Shown one piece after another: positions 1 through 6,929 of a stretch of DNA of 8,416 nucleotides. The notes under the pieces were generated by a model, which saw nothing but the letters and a program-made list of their open reading frames with translations, had not been told where the DNA came from and did not search any database. The stretch comes from Haloarculaceae archaeon (GTDB lineage Archaea; Halobacteriota; Halobacteria; Halobacteriales; Haloarculaceae). The stretch is from NCBI GenBank assembly GCA_018609945.1, contig JAHENO010000146.1, positions 1-8,416 on the forward strand. The letters are read 5' to 3'. Position numbers and translations under genes: made by a program. How positions within the stretch are numbered: the first letter of the stretch is position 1; each line of letters starts with the position of its first letter.

Positions 1-1794
1 GTAGAGTTTCCGGAACGCCTCGAGTTCGTGTGCGAACACCTCGGGGCGGTCGAGGCTGCGCCGGATGCCCCGGTAGCCGAGCATGGGGTTGTGCTCGGCC
101 GGTTCGTCCTCGCCACCCTCGAGCTGGCGGAATTCGTCGGTCGGGGCGTCGAGGGTGCGCGCGCGAACCGGCCGTGGGTAGAACTCGTCGGCCACGCGCT
201 GGACGCCGTCGACGATCTCCTCGACGTAGGCGTCGGCGCCGTGGTCGGCGATGTACCGCTCGGGCGTCTTGCCCAGCGAGAGGATCATGTGCTCGATGCG
301 CAACAGCCCGACGCCATCGGCACCCGTCGCCGCCGCCCGCTCGGCCGCGTCGGGGATGGAGACGTTGACCTTCACCTCCGTCGCGGTCATCGGCTTGACG
401 GGCGTGTCCGGGCGGACCTCCTCGATGGCGTCGTGTGTCTCGGCCTCGTCGCCGCCGCTCTCGATGACGCCCTTCTCGCCGTCGATGGTGACGAGTTGGC
501 CGGCACGCAGGCGGCTCGTGGCGTCGCCCGCGCCCACGACCGCCGGCACGCCGAGTTCGCGGGAGACGATGGCCGCGTGGGAGGTCATCCCGCCCTCGTC
601 GGTCACGATGCCGGCGGCCCGCTTCATCGCCGGCACCATGTCGGGTGTCGTCATCTCGGCGACGATGATGTCGCCCTCTCCGACCTTGTCGAGTTCGTCC
701 AGTTTCTCGACGATGGTGACCCCGCCCGACGCGCGGCCGGGACTCGCACCGAGTCCCGAGAGGACGACCTCCTCGTCCGCGCCAGCACCCTCGCCGTCGG
801 TGTCCCCGCCGTTCGTGGCGCGTCCGGTCTCGGTGGCCCCGCCCGTGCTACCCGCGTCGATGGTCGTAATGGGGCGGGACTGCAGGAGGTACACCTCGCC
901 GTCGGCCATCGCCCACTCGACGTCCTGCGGGTCGCCGTAGTACTCCTCGATCTCCTTGCCGAGGTCGCGCAACGCCGACAGTTCCGCTTCCGAGAGGACC
1001 CGCTCTTTGCGCCTGTCCTCGGGGACCGGCCGCTCGACGGTCTCGCCGGTCTCGGCGTCCCGGACGTGCATCACCTTCTTCTCGGCGACCGAGACCTCCT
1101 CGATGTCGCCGGTAGCGCGGTCGACGACGTAGTTGTCGGGCGTGACGGCCCCGGAGACGACCGCCTCGCCCAGCCCCCACGCCGCCTCGACGGTGACGAC
1201 CGGCGCGCCGGTCGAGGGATGGCTGGTAAAGAGCACCCCGGACTTGTCGGCGTCGACCATCTCCTGGACGACGACCGCCATGTCGACGATGGAGTGGTCG
1301 AACCCTTGCTCCTGCCGGTAGTAGATGGCCCGCTGGGTGAACAGCGAGGCCCAGCAGTCCCGGACCCGCTCCAGCAGTTCCTCGCCGGTGACGTTGAGAT
1401 ACGTCTCCTGCTGGCCGGCGAACGAGGCCGAGGGCATGTCCTCGGCCGTGGCCGAGGAGCGTACCGCGACGGGGGTCCCCTCGCCGATCTCCCGGTAGGC
1501 GTCCATGATCTCCCCGCGGACGGCGCCGGGCATCGCCGTCTCGCGGATGAGCGTCTGTGCGTGCTCGGCGGCCTCGGCGAGGGCCTTCGAGTCGTCGGGG
1601 TCGACGTCGACCGCCTCGAACAGCTCGGCCTCGATGCCGGTGTCCTCGACGAACGAGCGGTACGTGTCCGCGGTGACGACGAACGCCGGCGGGACGGGCA
1701 ACCCCGCGGCCGTCATCTCCCCGAGGGAGGCCGCCTTCCCGCCGACTGTCTCGAGGTCGTCGGCCCGGACGTCGTCCAGCCAGAGTACTGCCAT
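1..1794 (-). CDS. ppsA: Phosphoenolpyruvate synthase (pyruvate, water dikinase), 3' part cut off by window edge
   Basis: Makes PEP from pyruvate, ATP and water (products PEP, AMP, Pi), the entry to gluconeogenesis from pyruvate; cytoplasmic. The visible 598 residues start MAVLWLDDVRADDLETVGGK, the usual PpsA N-terminus. Residues about 15-312 form the ATP-grasp pyruvate/PEP-binding domain (GGKAASLGEM at 19-27, VRSSATAED at 111-119, SFAGQQETYLNV at 124-135, QSRPIT at 305-310). Residues about 345-440 are the swivelling phosphohistidine domain, with GGMTSHAA at 401-408 giving His406 as the phospho-carrier. From about 470 the PEP-binding TIM barrel begins (GADGVGLLRIEHM at 491-503, NPMLGYRGIRRSL at 569-581). 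The family is usually about 750-790 residues, so roughly the last 150-190, including the catalytic Cys, lie outside the window. A Gly/Thr/Asp-rich linker (about 313-344) joins the first two domains. It lies 59 bp downstream of the PhzF-like gene on the same strand but has its own candidate TATA box, so a separate transcript is likely. Identity is secure. Confidence 0.97.
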   Translation of the reverse strand, partial: MAVLWLDDVRADDLETVGGKAASLGEMTAAGLPVPPAFVVTADTYRSFVEDTGIEAELFEAVDVDPDDSKALAEAAEHAQTLIRETAMPGAVRGEIMDAYREIGEGTPVAVRSSATAEDMPSASFAGQQETYLNVTGEELLERVRDCWASLFTQRAIYYRQEQGFDHSIVDMAVVVQEMVDADKSGVLFTSHPSTGAPVVTVEAAWGLGEAVVSGAVTPDNYVVDRATGDIEEVSVAEKKVMHVRDAETGETVERPVPEDRRKERVLSEAELSALRDLGKEIEEYYGDPQDVEWAMADGEVYLLQSRPITTIDAGSTGGATETGRATNGGDTDGEGAGADEEVVLSGLGASPGRASGGVTIVEKLDELDKVGEGDIIVAEMTTPDMVPAMKRAAGIVTDEGGMTSHAAIVSRELGVPAVVGAGDATSRLRAGQLVTIDGEKGVIESGGDEAETHDAIEEVRPDTPVKPMTATEVKVNVSIPDAAERAAATGADGVGLLRIEHMILSLGKTPERYIADHGADAYVEEIVDGVQRVADEFYPRPVRARTLDAPTDEFRQLEGGEDEPAEHNPMLGYRGIRRSLDRPEVFAHELEAFRKLY

Positions 1795-1817
1795 GTCAGT
1801 GCGAGGTAGGTGCACAA

Positions 1818-1826
1818 CTATAGTAA
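1818..1826 (-). promoter_or_regulatory. Candidate TATA box of ppsA
   Basis: Read on the minus strand this is TTACTATAG, an AT-rich island centred about 28 bp upstream of the ppsA ATG. That spacing fits an archaeal TATA box driving a leaderless or nearly leaderless mRNA. The surrounding 59 bp spacer is the only AT-enriched segment nearby. Assigned from position and base composition only. Confidence 0.5.
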
Positions 1827-1853
1827 TGAACCTTCTGAACTCCGCGTGAAGAG

Positions 1854-2819
1854 CTAGAGTTCGATGATCTCGTCATCGTCATCGTCATCGGACGGGACGG
1901 TCACGGACCCGTCGACAGTCGTGAATGCCCGGCCCCCCACCTGCAGGTCCCCGGGGTCTGCGTGGACGCGCCCGGGCCGGTCGAGGTAGTGGCCACACTC
2001 GACGATGGAAGCCTCGGCCTCGACGACGCCGGAGCGTTCGAGGTGTGTGGCGACGCCCGCCGCGACCGACGGAACGGCCGGGACCTCGTGGCGCCGCTCG
2101 CGCACCCAGGACGGGGCACCGTCCCACGCGTCGGCCCCGTCGCGGCCCGAAGGGACGAACGTCCGGGCGTGACAGGCCGCGTCGGCCGCGAGCGTGTCGA
2201 ACGTGAACGCACAGACTGCAGCCACGTCCGCGGCCCCAGCCAGGTCCGCGAGCGCGGCCGAGTCGGGTGCGGCGTTCCCGAGGTGTTCGAGGAAGTTCAC
2301 CGGCACCGCGAGCGCGTCGACCGCGCCGGTGAGGCGTACGGGCGGGAGGTCGGCGCCAACGTCCCGGAGCGCCGCGACCGGAACGGCGAGTGCCTCGCTC
2401 ACGGTTTCGAGGTCGACCGCCACCGGCGTGGGGTCCGGTTCGTCGAAACCGACCCACACCCGGCCGTCGGGGGCGACGGTCACCTCGCGTCCCGCGCCAG
2501 CGACGGTCAGTTCGTGGTCAGTCCCGCCGTCGGCCGCGTCGTCCTCGCCTGCTGTGTCGAGCCAGCCGCGCTCGTCGGCGACGGCGAAGGCGGCGACTGC
2601 GACCGTTCGGGGGTCGGCGGGGCCGCGCGGTCCGACGGCCCGGAGCGACTCGGGTGGCCCGTCCGTGGGGACGGCCGTGGCCGGCGCGGCGAACTCGCGC
2701 GCGACCGTGCGCACCTGCGTGTCGGTCAGGTCCGACCCGTCGGGCAGGACGGCGACGGGGAGGCCGCCGGCCGGGTCGGCGGCGAACGCGTCCGCGAGGA
2801 CGACCTGTCGGGTGTCCAT
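1854..2819 (-). CDS. Divergent PhzF-family (diaminopimelate epimerase-fold) protein, probably catalytically altered
   Basis: A 321-residue acidic protein with recognisable PhzF landmarks. DAFAADPAGGLPVAVL (10-25) matches the family DAFT..PFGGNPAAV start, VAREFAAPATAV (39-50) matches the AREF..SETAF segment, ARTFVPSG (218-225) matches ARMFAP, and ECGHYLDRPGRV (274-285) matches the late EQG..M.RPSR segment. Length is near the family's 280-300. PhzF proteins fold as two pseudo-symmetric halves and characterised members act as isomerases on small hydroxy-acid or amino-acid-like substrates. By eye the conserved catalytic positions are replaced: the SET glutamate is Ala47, the GH histidine aligns with Pro70, and the ED aspartate of EDPATGS is Val246. 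The aligned Ser is kept (Ser251). The substrate is unknown, and loss of isomerase activity is inferred. No phenazine genes are nearby. The C-terminus carries six Asp from a hexanucleotide repeat. The start ATG lies about 27 bp below a TTTATA box. It is divergent from the thioesterase gene and upstream of ppsA. Confidence 0.82.
   Translation of the reverse strand: MDTRQVVLADAFAADPAGGLPVAVLPDGSDLTDTQVRTVAREFAAPATAVPTDGPPESLRAVGPRGPADPRTVAVAAFAVADERGWLDTAGEDDAADGGTDHELTVAGAGREVTVAPDGRVWVGFDEPDPTPVAVDLETVSEALAVPVAALRDVGADLPPVRLTGAVDALAVPVNFLEHLGNAAPDSAALADLAGAADVAAVCAFTFDTLAADAACHARTFVPSGRDGADAWDGAPSWVRERRHEVPAVPSVAAGVATHLERSGVVEAEASIVECGHYLDRPGRVHADPGDLQVGGRAFTTVDGSVTVPSDDDDDDEIIEL
1872..1889 (-). 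repeat. Hexanucleotide tandem repeat (GTCATC x3) encoding a poly-Asp tail
   Basis: Three perfect tandem copies of GTCATC on the plus strand. Read on the minus strand they give alternating GAT/GAC codons for Asp311-Asp316 near the C-terminus of the PhzF-like protein, followed by EIIEL and the stop. A change in copy number would add or remove two Asp without shifting the frame. Confidence 0.85.
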
Positions 2820-2842
2820 ACCCGGTGGGCGGGTCGCGGGCG

Positions 2843-2848
2843 TATAAA
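2843..2848. promoter_or_regulatory. Shared divergent TATA box between the PhzF-like and thioesterase genes
   Basis: TATAAA on the plus strand sits about 30 bp before the thioesterase ATG at 2876. The same bases read TTTATA on the minus strand, centred about 27 bp before the PhzF-like ATG at 2819. It is the only AT-rich island in the 56 bp spacer. Both distances fit leaderless haloarchaeal transcripts, so one element could serve both directions. That both promoters are active is inferred. Confidence 0.7.
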
Positions 2849-2875
2849 CCGTCGGGACGCAAAGGCCCCGGCAGG

Positions 2876-3337
2876 ATGCCCGACCTGATGGACACCTACA
2901 TCGAGAACCGCTGGATCGTCCAGCCGAACCACGCGAACAACCTCGAGACCGCTCACGGGGGGAACGTCCTCAAGTGGATGGACGAGGTCGGTGCGATGAG
3001 CGCGATGCGCTTCTCGAGGGAGACGTGTGTCACGGCCCACATGGACGAGGTGAACTTCAAGCGCCCCATCCCGGTCGGGGACATCGCGCTCGTGAAGGGA
3101 TACGTCTACGCCACCGGGAAGAGCAGCGTCCACGTCCGGACGCGCGTGTTCCGCGAGGACCCTCGCGAGGGGCAGCAGGAACTCACCACGGAATCGTACA
3201 TCGTCTTCGTCGCCATCGACGCGGCCCGCGAGCCGACGCCGGTCCCGGAACTTTCGGTCTCGACCGAGCGTGGCGAACGGCTCCATCGGGAGGCATGCAC
3301 CGACGACCCGCACCAGCAAGACGGCTCGCAACGCTGA
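2876..3337 (+). CDS. Hotdog-fold acyl-CoA thioesterase (YciA/ACOT family)
   Basis: A 153-residue cytoplasmic protein expected to hydrolyse acyl-CoA thioesters to free acid and CoA. The family signature is clear. The segment NHANNLETAHGGNVLKWMDE (18-37) matches the N.xG.G..L..MDE block of YciA/ACOT7 hotdog proteins, with Asp36 in the place of the catalytic acid of YciA. VTAHMDEVNFKRPIPVGD (52-69) is the second conserved strand and loop, and TESYIVFVAID (105-115) is the central strand. This is a single hotdog domain, so it should work as a dimer of dimers or a hexamer. The last 25 or so residues are polar and probably disordered. The start at MPDLMDTYIENRW is chosen because ATG 2876 lies about 30 bp from the TATA box; the in-frame ATG at 2888 (MDTYIENRW) is a possible alternative. 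No Shine-Dalgarno sequence stands out, in keeping with a leaderless mRNA. Chain-length preference cannot be read from the sequence. Confidence 0.92.
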   Translation: MPDLMDTYIENRWIVQPNHANNLETAHGGNVLKWMDEVGAMSAMRFSRETCVTAHMDEVNFKRPIPVGDIALVKGYVYATGKSSVHVRTRVFREDPREGQQELTTESYIVFVAIDAAREPTPVPELSVSTERGERLHREACTDDPHQQDGSQR

Positions 3338-3400
3338 CCGGGCACCCGACGCACCACCGACCGGACGCGCGGGCGGGGCAACCGGCGGCCGTGGCCGACT

Positions 3401-3416
3401 CCCAAAGATGGATACC
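3401..3416 (+). promoter_or_regulatory. Weak candidate promoter of the GTP cyclohydrolase III gene
   Basis: The 102 bp spacer after the thioesterase gene is GC-rich except for CCCAAAGATGGATACC. Its A-rich part could be a BRE, and the GATAC centred about 27 bp before the GTG start could be a poor TATA box. The spacing is right but the sequence match is weak. Readthrough from the thioesterase gene is an alternative. Confidence 0.3.
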
Positions 3417-3439
3417 GGACGATTCCTAAGGCCGGCCCA

Positions 3440-4198
3440 GTGACCAACACGCAGCTCACGCTGATCCAGATCGACAACTACGGTCCCTGGACTGTGACGC
3501 CCAACCCCAGGCGAGAAGTGGACCTTCAGACGCTCCAGTCGCGGCTGTACGCGGACGTCTCACAGCTGGTCGGGAACCGCGAGGGGTACGCCTTCTTCGG
3601 CCGGTTCGACAACATGGTGACCGTGACCAATGGGCTAGACCGGTCGGACCTGGCGCTGATCCAGGAGGCCATCGGCAACCGCTACCCCGTCACGGCGAGT
3701 CTGAGTACCGCGGTCGACCCGTCCCCGGTGGCCGCGCTCGGGCGGGCCAGCGAGCGCCTCCAGGACGCCGGGAGCGCACAGGACGACACCCGCCGCGAGC
3801 GGCTCCTGGGCGAGACACTTCCCGACGACGAGCGGACCGACGGAGACGTCCAGATCGCCCACTTCGACGTCGACGACGCGACCGGGAAGTATACCGACCA
3901 GCTCAACGAGTTCGACACCTTCATCCGGATCGAGCAGGGGTACGCCGCGCTGATGCGCCACATGCGCGAGGCCCACGACTCGCTCTCGTTTTTCGTCGGC
4001 GGGGACAACGTCATCGCGGTCTGTTCGGCCCTCTCGGCGGCCGACTACCACGACGCCATCAAGCACGTCGCCGACGCGGTCGACGTCGAGTTGAAAGTCG
4101 GCGTGGGCCGGTCGCGGGTGGCCCAGGCTGCCGGGATGGCCGCCAAACACGCCCTGGAGGCCTGCCGCGAGAACGGCTCGGCCGTCGAGTTCGGGTGA
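3440..4198 (+). CDS. gch3: GTP cyclohydrolase III (archaeal GTP cyclohydrolase IIa)
   Basis: Opens GTP to 2-amino-5-formylamino-6-(phosphoribosylamino)pyrimidinone plus two phosphates, the first step of riboflavin and F420 deazaflavin synthesis in archaea. It resembles MJ0145 of Methanocaldococcus (also called ArfA). The 252 residues cover the full family length. The opening LTLIQIDNYGPWTVTPNPRR (6-25) is diagnostic. The protein consists of two similar halves related to nucleotidyl-cyclase/GGDEF palm domains. Half one has the strand LTLIQIDNYG (6-15) and the turn FFGRFDNMV (52-60); half two has VQIAHFDVDDATG (137-149) and FFVGGDNVIAV (184-194). The GGDN turn is the GGDEF-like metal/nucleotide loop. 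VGVGRSRVAQAAGMAAKHALE (220-240) is the conserved C-terminal helix region. Translation starts at GTG; no upstream ATG keeps the family N-terminus. It stands alone between spacers of 102 and 183 bp. No other riboflavin or F420 gene is in view. Confidence 0.96.
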   Translation: MTNTQLTLIQIDNYGPWTVTPNPRREVDLQTLQSRLYADVSQLVGNREGYAFFGRFDNMVTVTNGLDRSDLALIQEAIGNRYPVTASLSTAVDPSPVAALGRASERLQDAGSAQDDTRRERLLGETLPDDERTDGDVQIAHFDVDDATGKYTDQLNEFDTFIRIEQGYAALMRHMREAHDSLSFFVGGDNVIAVCSALSAADYHDAIKHVADAVDVELKVGVGRSRVAQAAGMAAKHALEACRENGSAVEFG

Positions 4199-4381
4199 TC
4201 GAGTCGCGGGCGCGCGGTGGGTGACCGCCGAGAATCGGGGCTCGGTTGCGCAGGGGCCGCATTCCACGTTCGCGGGCACGCGCACCCAATGCGACGCGCA
4301 CACCCGCGCAGTCTGTCGGTTACTCGAAAGGTTTTAGGCGGCGTCCTCGCGTAGACCCACCCACACCGCTGGTGGTTCCCC
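4199..4381 (+). other. Intergenic spacer between gch3 and topA
   Basis: The 183 bp hold no convincing gene. Visible content is a short stem CCGAG/CTCGG (4228-4232 with 4241-4245) without a following T-run, so it is a poor terminator candidate, and the topA promoter near 4325-4338. No haloarchaeal-style T-rich terminator is seen after gch3. Confidence 0.6.
4325..4338 (+). promoter_or_regulatory. Promoter of topA (BRE plus TATA box)
   Basis: CGAAA followed by GGTTTTAGG is a good haloarchaeal BRE/TATA pair. Its centre is about 47 bp before the GTG start, which predicts transcription start near 4360 and a leader of about 20 nt, unlike the leaderless neighbours. A GGTGG at 4371-4375, six bases before the start codon, may pair with the 16S rRNA 3' end and help select the GTG. 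Confidence 0.6.
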
Positions 4382-6862
4382 GTGGAACTGATAATCACAG
4401 AGAAGGAAAACGCCGCCCGGCGCATCGCCGAGATACTGAGCGACGGCGCCGCCGAGGCCGAGCGATCGAATGGTGTCAACGTCTACCGCTGGGGCGGGAC
4501 GCGCGTCGTCGGCCTGTCGGGCCACGTCGTCGGCGTCGACTTCCCGCCCGAGTACAGCGACTGGCGCGACGTCGAGCCCGTCGAACTCGTCGACGCCGAG
4601 ATCCGGAAGGAGCCGACCCAGGAGAACATCGTCACCACGTTGCGGGACCTGGCCCGCAACGCCGACCGCGTCACCATCGCGACCGACTACGACCGCGAGG
4701 GCGAACTCATCGGCAAGGAGACCTACGAACTCGTCCGCGAGGAGACCGACGTCCCAGTCGACCGCGTGCGCTTCTCCTCGATCACCGAGGGAGAGGTGCG
4801 GGAGGCGTTCGCGAACCCCGACGACCTGGACTTCGACCTCGCGGCCGCGGGCGAGGCCCGGCAGGTGATCGACCTCGTGTGGGGGGCCGCGCTCACCCGC
4901 TTTCTCTCGCTGTCGGCCCGCCAGCTCGGCGACGATTTCATCTCCGTCGGCCGCGTCCAGTCGCCGACGCTGAAGCTCATCGTCGACCGCGAACGCGAGA
5001 TCGAGGCCTTCGATCCCGAGGACTACTGGGAGCTGTTCGCCGACCTCGAGAAGGACGGCGGGACCTTCGAGGCCCAGTACTTCTACGACGACGACGGTAC
5101 CGAGGCCGAACGCGTCTGGGACGAGGACGACGCCGAGCGGGTCCACGAACGGCTCCGCGAGGCGGGGACTGCGACGGTCACCGCGGTCCGCCGGCGCACC
5201 CGCACCGACACCCCGCCGGCGCCGTTCAACACGACCGCCTTCATCGGCGCGGCCGGCTCGCTCGGCTACTCGGCCCAGCGCGCGATGTCGGTCGCCGAGG
5301 ACCTCTACACCGCCGGCTACATCACCTATCCCCGCACCGACAACACGGTCTACCCCGAGGACCTCGAACCCGGCGCGCTGCTCGATTCGTTCGTGGGGAG
5401 CCGCGCGTTCGGCGCGGACGCCGAGTCGTTGCTCGCCCTGGATCCCCTCGAACCCACGGAGGGCGACGAGGAGACCACCGACCACCCGCCGATCCACCCG
5501 ACGGGCGAACTCCCCGACCGGGCCGACCTCGACGAGGCCGAGTGGGAGATATACGAACTGGTGGTGCGCCGCTTTTTCGCCACCGTCGCTGAGGCCGCCA
5601 GGTGGGCACACCTGCGCGTGGTCGCGGACGCGAACGGCTGTTCGCTCAAGGCCAACGGCAAGCGGCTCGTCGAGCCGGGGTATCACGCCGTCTATCCCTA
5701 CGCGAGCACCAGCGAGACCCACGTCCCCGACGTCGCGGAGGGCGAGTCACTCGCCGTGACCGAGGTCAGCCTCGAAGCCAAGCAGACCCAGCCACCACGA
5801 CGGTACGGCCAGTCGCGGCTCATCGAGCGCATGGAGGACCTCGGACTGGGAACCAAGTCGACCCGCCACCACACCATCGAGAAACTCTACGATCGCGGGT
5901 ACATCGAGGGCGACCCGCCGCGGCCGACGGCGCTGGCGGAGGGGGTCGTGGAGGCCGCCGAGACGTTTGCGGACCTCGTGGTCAGCGACGAGATGACCGC
6001 ACAACTGGAGGCGGACATGGCCGCCATCGCCAGCGGCGAGGCCACGCTCGAGGAGGTGACCGACGAGTCCAGGGAGATGCTCGAACGGGTCTTCGAGGAG
6101 CTGCGCGAGTCCCGCGAGGAGATCGGCGACCACCTCCGGGAGTCGCTGAAGGCCGACAGCCGGCTCGGTCCCTGTCCCGAGTGTGGCGAGGACCTGCTCG
6201 TCCGGCAGAGCCGGCAGGGGTCGTACTTCGTCGGGTGTGACGGCTTTCCCGACTGCCGGTTCACGCTCCCGCTGCCGAGCACCGGCGAGCCGCTGGTCCT
6301 CGATACGACCTGCGAGGAGCACGACACCCACCACGTGAAGATGCTCGCCGGCCGCGACACGTTCGTCCACGGGTGTCCCCGCTGTGCGGCCGCGGAAGCC
6401 GACGACAGCGAGGATACGGTCATCGGCGCGTGCCCGGAGTGCGGTGGAGACCACGGCGGCGAACTCGCGATCAAGCAACTCCGGTCGGGGTCGCGCCTGG
6501 TGGGGTGTACCCGCTATCCGGATTGTGAGTACTCGCTGCCCCTGCCCCGGCGGGGCGACATCGAGGTGACCGACACGCGTTGCGACGAACACGACCTGCC
6601 CGAACTCCGCGTCCACGACGGCGACGACCCCTGGGACCTGGGCTGTCCGATCTGCAACTACCGCGAGTACCGCGCCGAGCAGGCACTCGAGGGGCTAGAG
6701 GATCTGGACGGCGTCGGGTCGGCGACCGCAGAGAAACTGGCCGAGGCGGGCATCGAGGACCTCGACGACCTGCGAGCGGCCGACGCCGACGACGTGGCCG
6801 GCGCGGTGCAGGGCGTCTCCGCCGCCCAGGTCCGGGAGTGGCAGGCCGAACTCCCCGCCTGA
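4382..6862 (+). CDS. topA: DNA topoisomerase I (type IA)
   Basis: Relaxes negative supercoils by passing one strand through a transient single-strand break, using Mg2+ and a 5'-phosphotyrosine link. It has 826 residues with all core parts. The Toprim domain (1-135) has Glu7 in ITEKEN and the DxDxE triad Asp102/Asp104/Glu106 in TDYDREGE. The catalytic segment GYITYPRTD (312-320) gives Tyr316 as nucleophile. HPPIHPT (368-374), YGQSRLIERMEDLGLGTKST (475-494) and LYDRGYI (502-508) are standard core motifs. The C-terminus carries zinc modules: Cys598/601/619/625, Cys644/His647/Cys665/Cys668, then the same order again at Cys684/687/709/715 and Cys734/His737/Cys755/Cys758. A helix-hairpin-helix-like tail follows (LEGLEDLDGVGSATAEKLAEAGI, 769-791). 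The start is GTG; ATG is not available without losing the Toprim strand MELIITEKE. The gene ends in tandem in-frame stops TGA TAG. It has its own promoter and is not obviously cotranscribed with gch3. Confidence 0.98.
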   Translation: MELIITEKENAARRIAEILSDGAAEAERSNGVNVYRWGGTRVVGLSGHVVGVDFPPEYSDWRDVEPVELVDAEIRKEPTQENIVTTLRDLARNADRVTIATDYDREGELIGKETYELVREETDVPVDRVRFSSITEGEVREAFANPDDLDFDLAAAGEARQVIDLVWGAALTRFLSLSARQLGDDFISVGRVQSPTLKLIVDREREIEAFDPEDYWELFADLEKDGGTFEAQYFYDDDGTEAERVWDEDDAERVHERLREAGTATVTAVRRRTRTDTPPAPFNTTAFIGAAGSLGYSAQRAMSVAEDLYTAGYITYPRTDNTVYPEDLEPGALLDSFVGSRAFGADAESLLALDPLEPTEGDEETTDHPPIHPTGELPDRADLDEAEWEIYELVVRRFFATVAEAARWAHLRVVADANGCSLKANGKRLVEPGYHAVYPYASTSETHVPDVAEGESLAVTEVSLEAKQTQPPRRYGQSRLIERMEDLGLGTKSTRHHTIEKLYDRGYIEGDPPRPTALAEGVVEAAETFADLVVSDEMTAQLEADMAAIASGEATLEEVTDESREMLERVFEELRESREEIGDHLRESLKADSRLGPCPECGEDLLVRQSRQGSYFVGCDGFPDCRFTLPLPSTGEPLVLDTTCEEHDTHHVKMLAGRDTFVHGCPRCAAAEADDSEDTVIGACPECGGDHGGELAIKQLRSGSRLVGCTRYPDCEYSLPLPRRGDIEVTDTRCDEHDLPELRVHDGDDPWDLGCPICNYREYRAEQALEGLEDLDGVGSATAEKLAEAGIEDLDDLRAADADDVAGAVQGVSAAQVREWQAELPA

Positions 6863-6880
6863 TAGGGGGTGTGTCTCCTG

Positions 6881-6917
6881 CCGACCACCGGGCGTCAGGT
6901 TCTTGTCCGGTCGTGGG
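6881..6917 (+). promoter_or_regulatory. Imperfect inverted repeat around the putative promoter of the small zinc-finger gene
   Basis: CCGACCACCGG (6881-6891) and CCGGTCGTGGG (6907-6917) pair at 9 of 11 positions. The 15-base gap contains GGTTCTTGT, which lies about 27 bp before the ATG at 6930, where a TATA box is expected. It could be an operator enclosing the promoter or, in the topA transcript, a 3' hairpin. The TATA match itself is weak. Confidence 0.4.
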
Positions 6918-6929
6918 CATTGGTAACGT

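Noticed and set aside
28..1809. Long open frame of 593 codons on the plus strand opposite ppsA
   Set aside because: It is the antisense shadow of ppsA, kept open by high third-position GC. Its composition (Arg, Gly, Asp, Val, Leu) is typical of such shadows, and the opposite strand encodes an unmistakable PpsA.
1962..2888. 308-codon open frame opposite the PhzF-like gene
   Set aside because: It runs antisense through the PhzF-like gene and across the divergent promoter, has no recognisable motif, and the other strand carries family landmarks.
4228..4245. Stem CCGAG/CTCGG after gch3 as a transcription terminator
   Set aside because: Only five pairs, an 8-base loop and no following T-run; expected by chance at this GC.
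4289..4354. 21-codon ATG frame in the gch3-topA spacer
   Set aside because: Very short, overlaps the topA promoter, has no motif and no promoter at the right distance.
4246..5592. 448-codon Arg-rich open frame overlapping topA in another frame, with antisense frames at 4334-5722 and 5747-6616
   Set aside because: Arg/Pro-rich or otherwise motif-free shadows of topA. Only the topA frame has an acidic haloarchaeal composition and conserved motifs.
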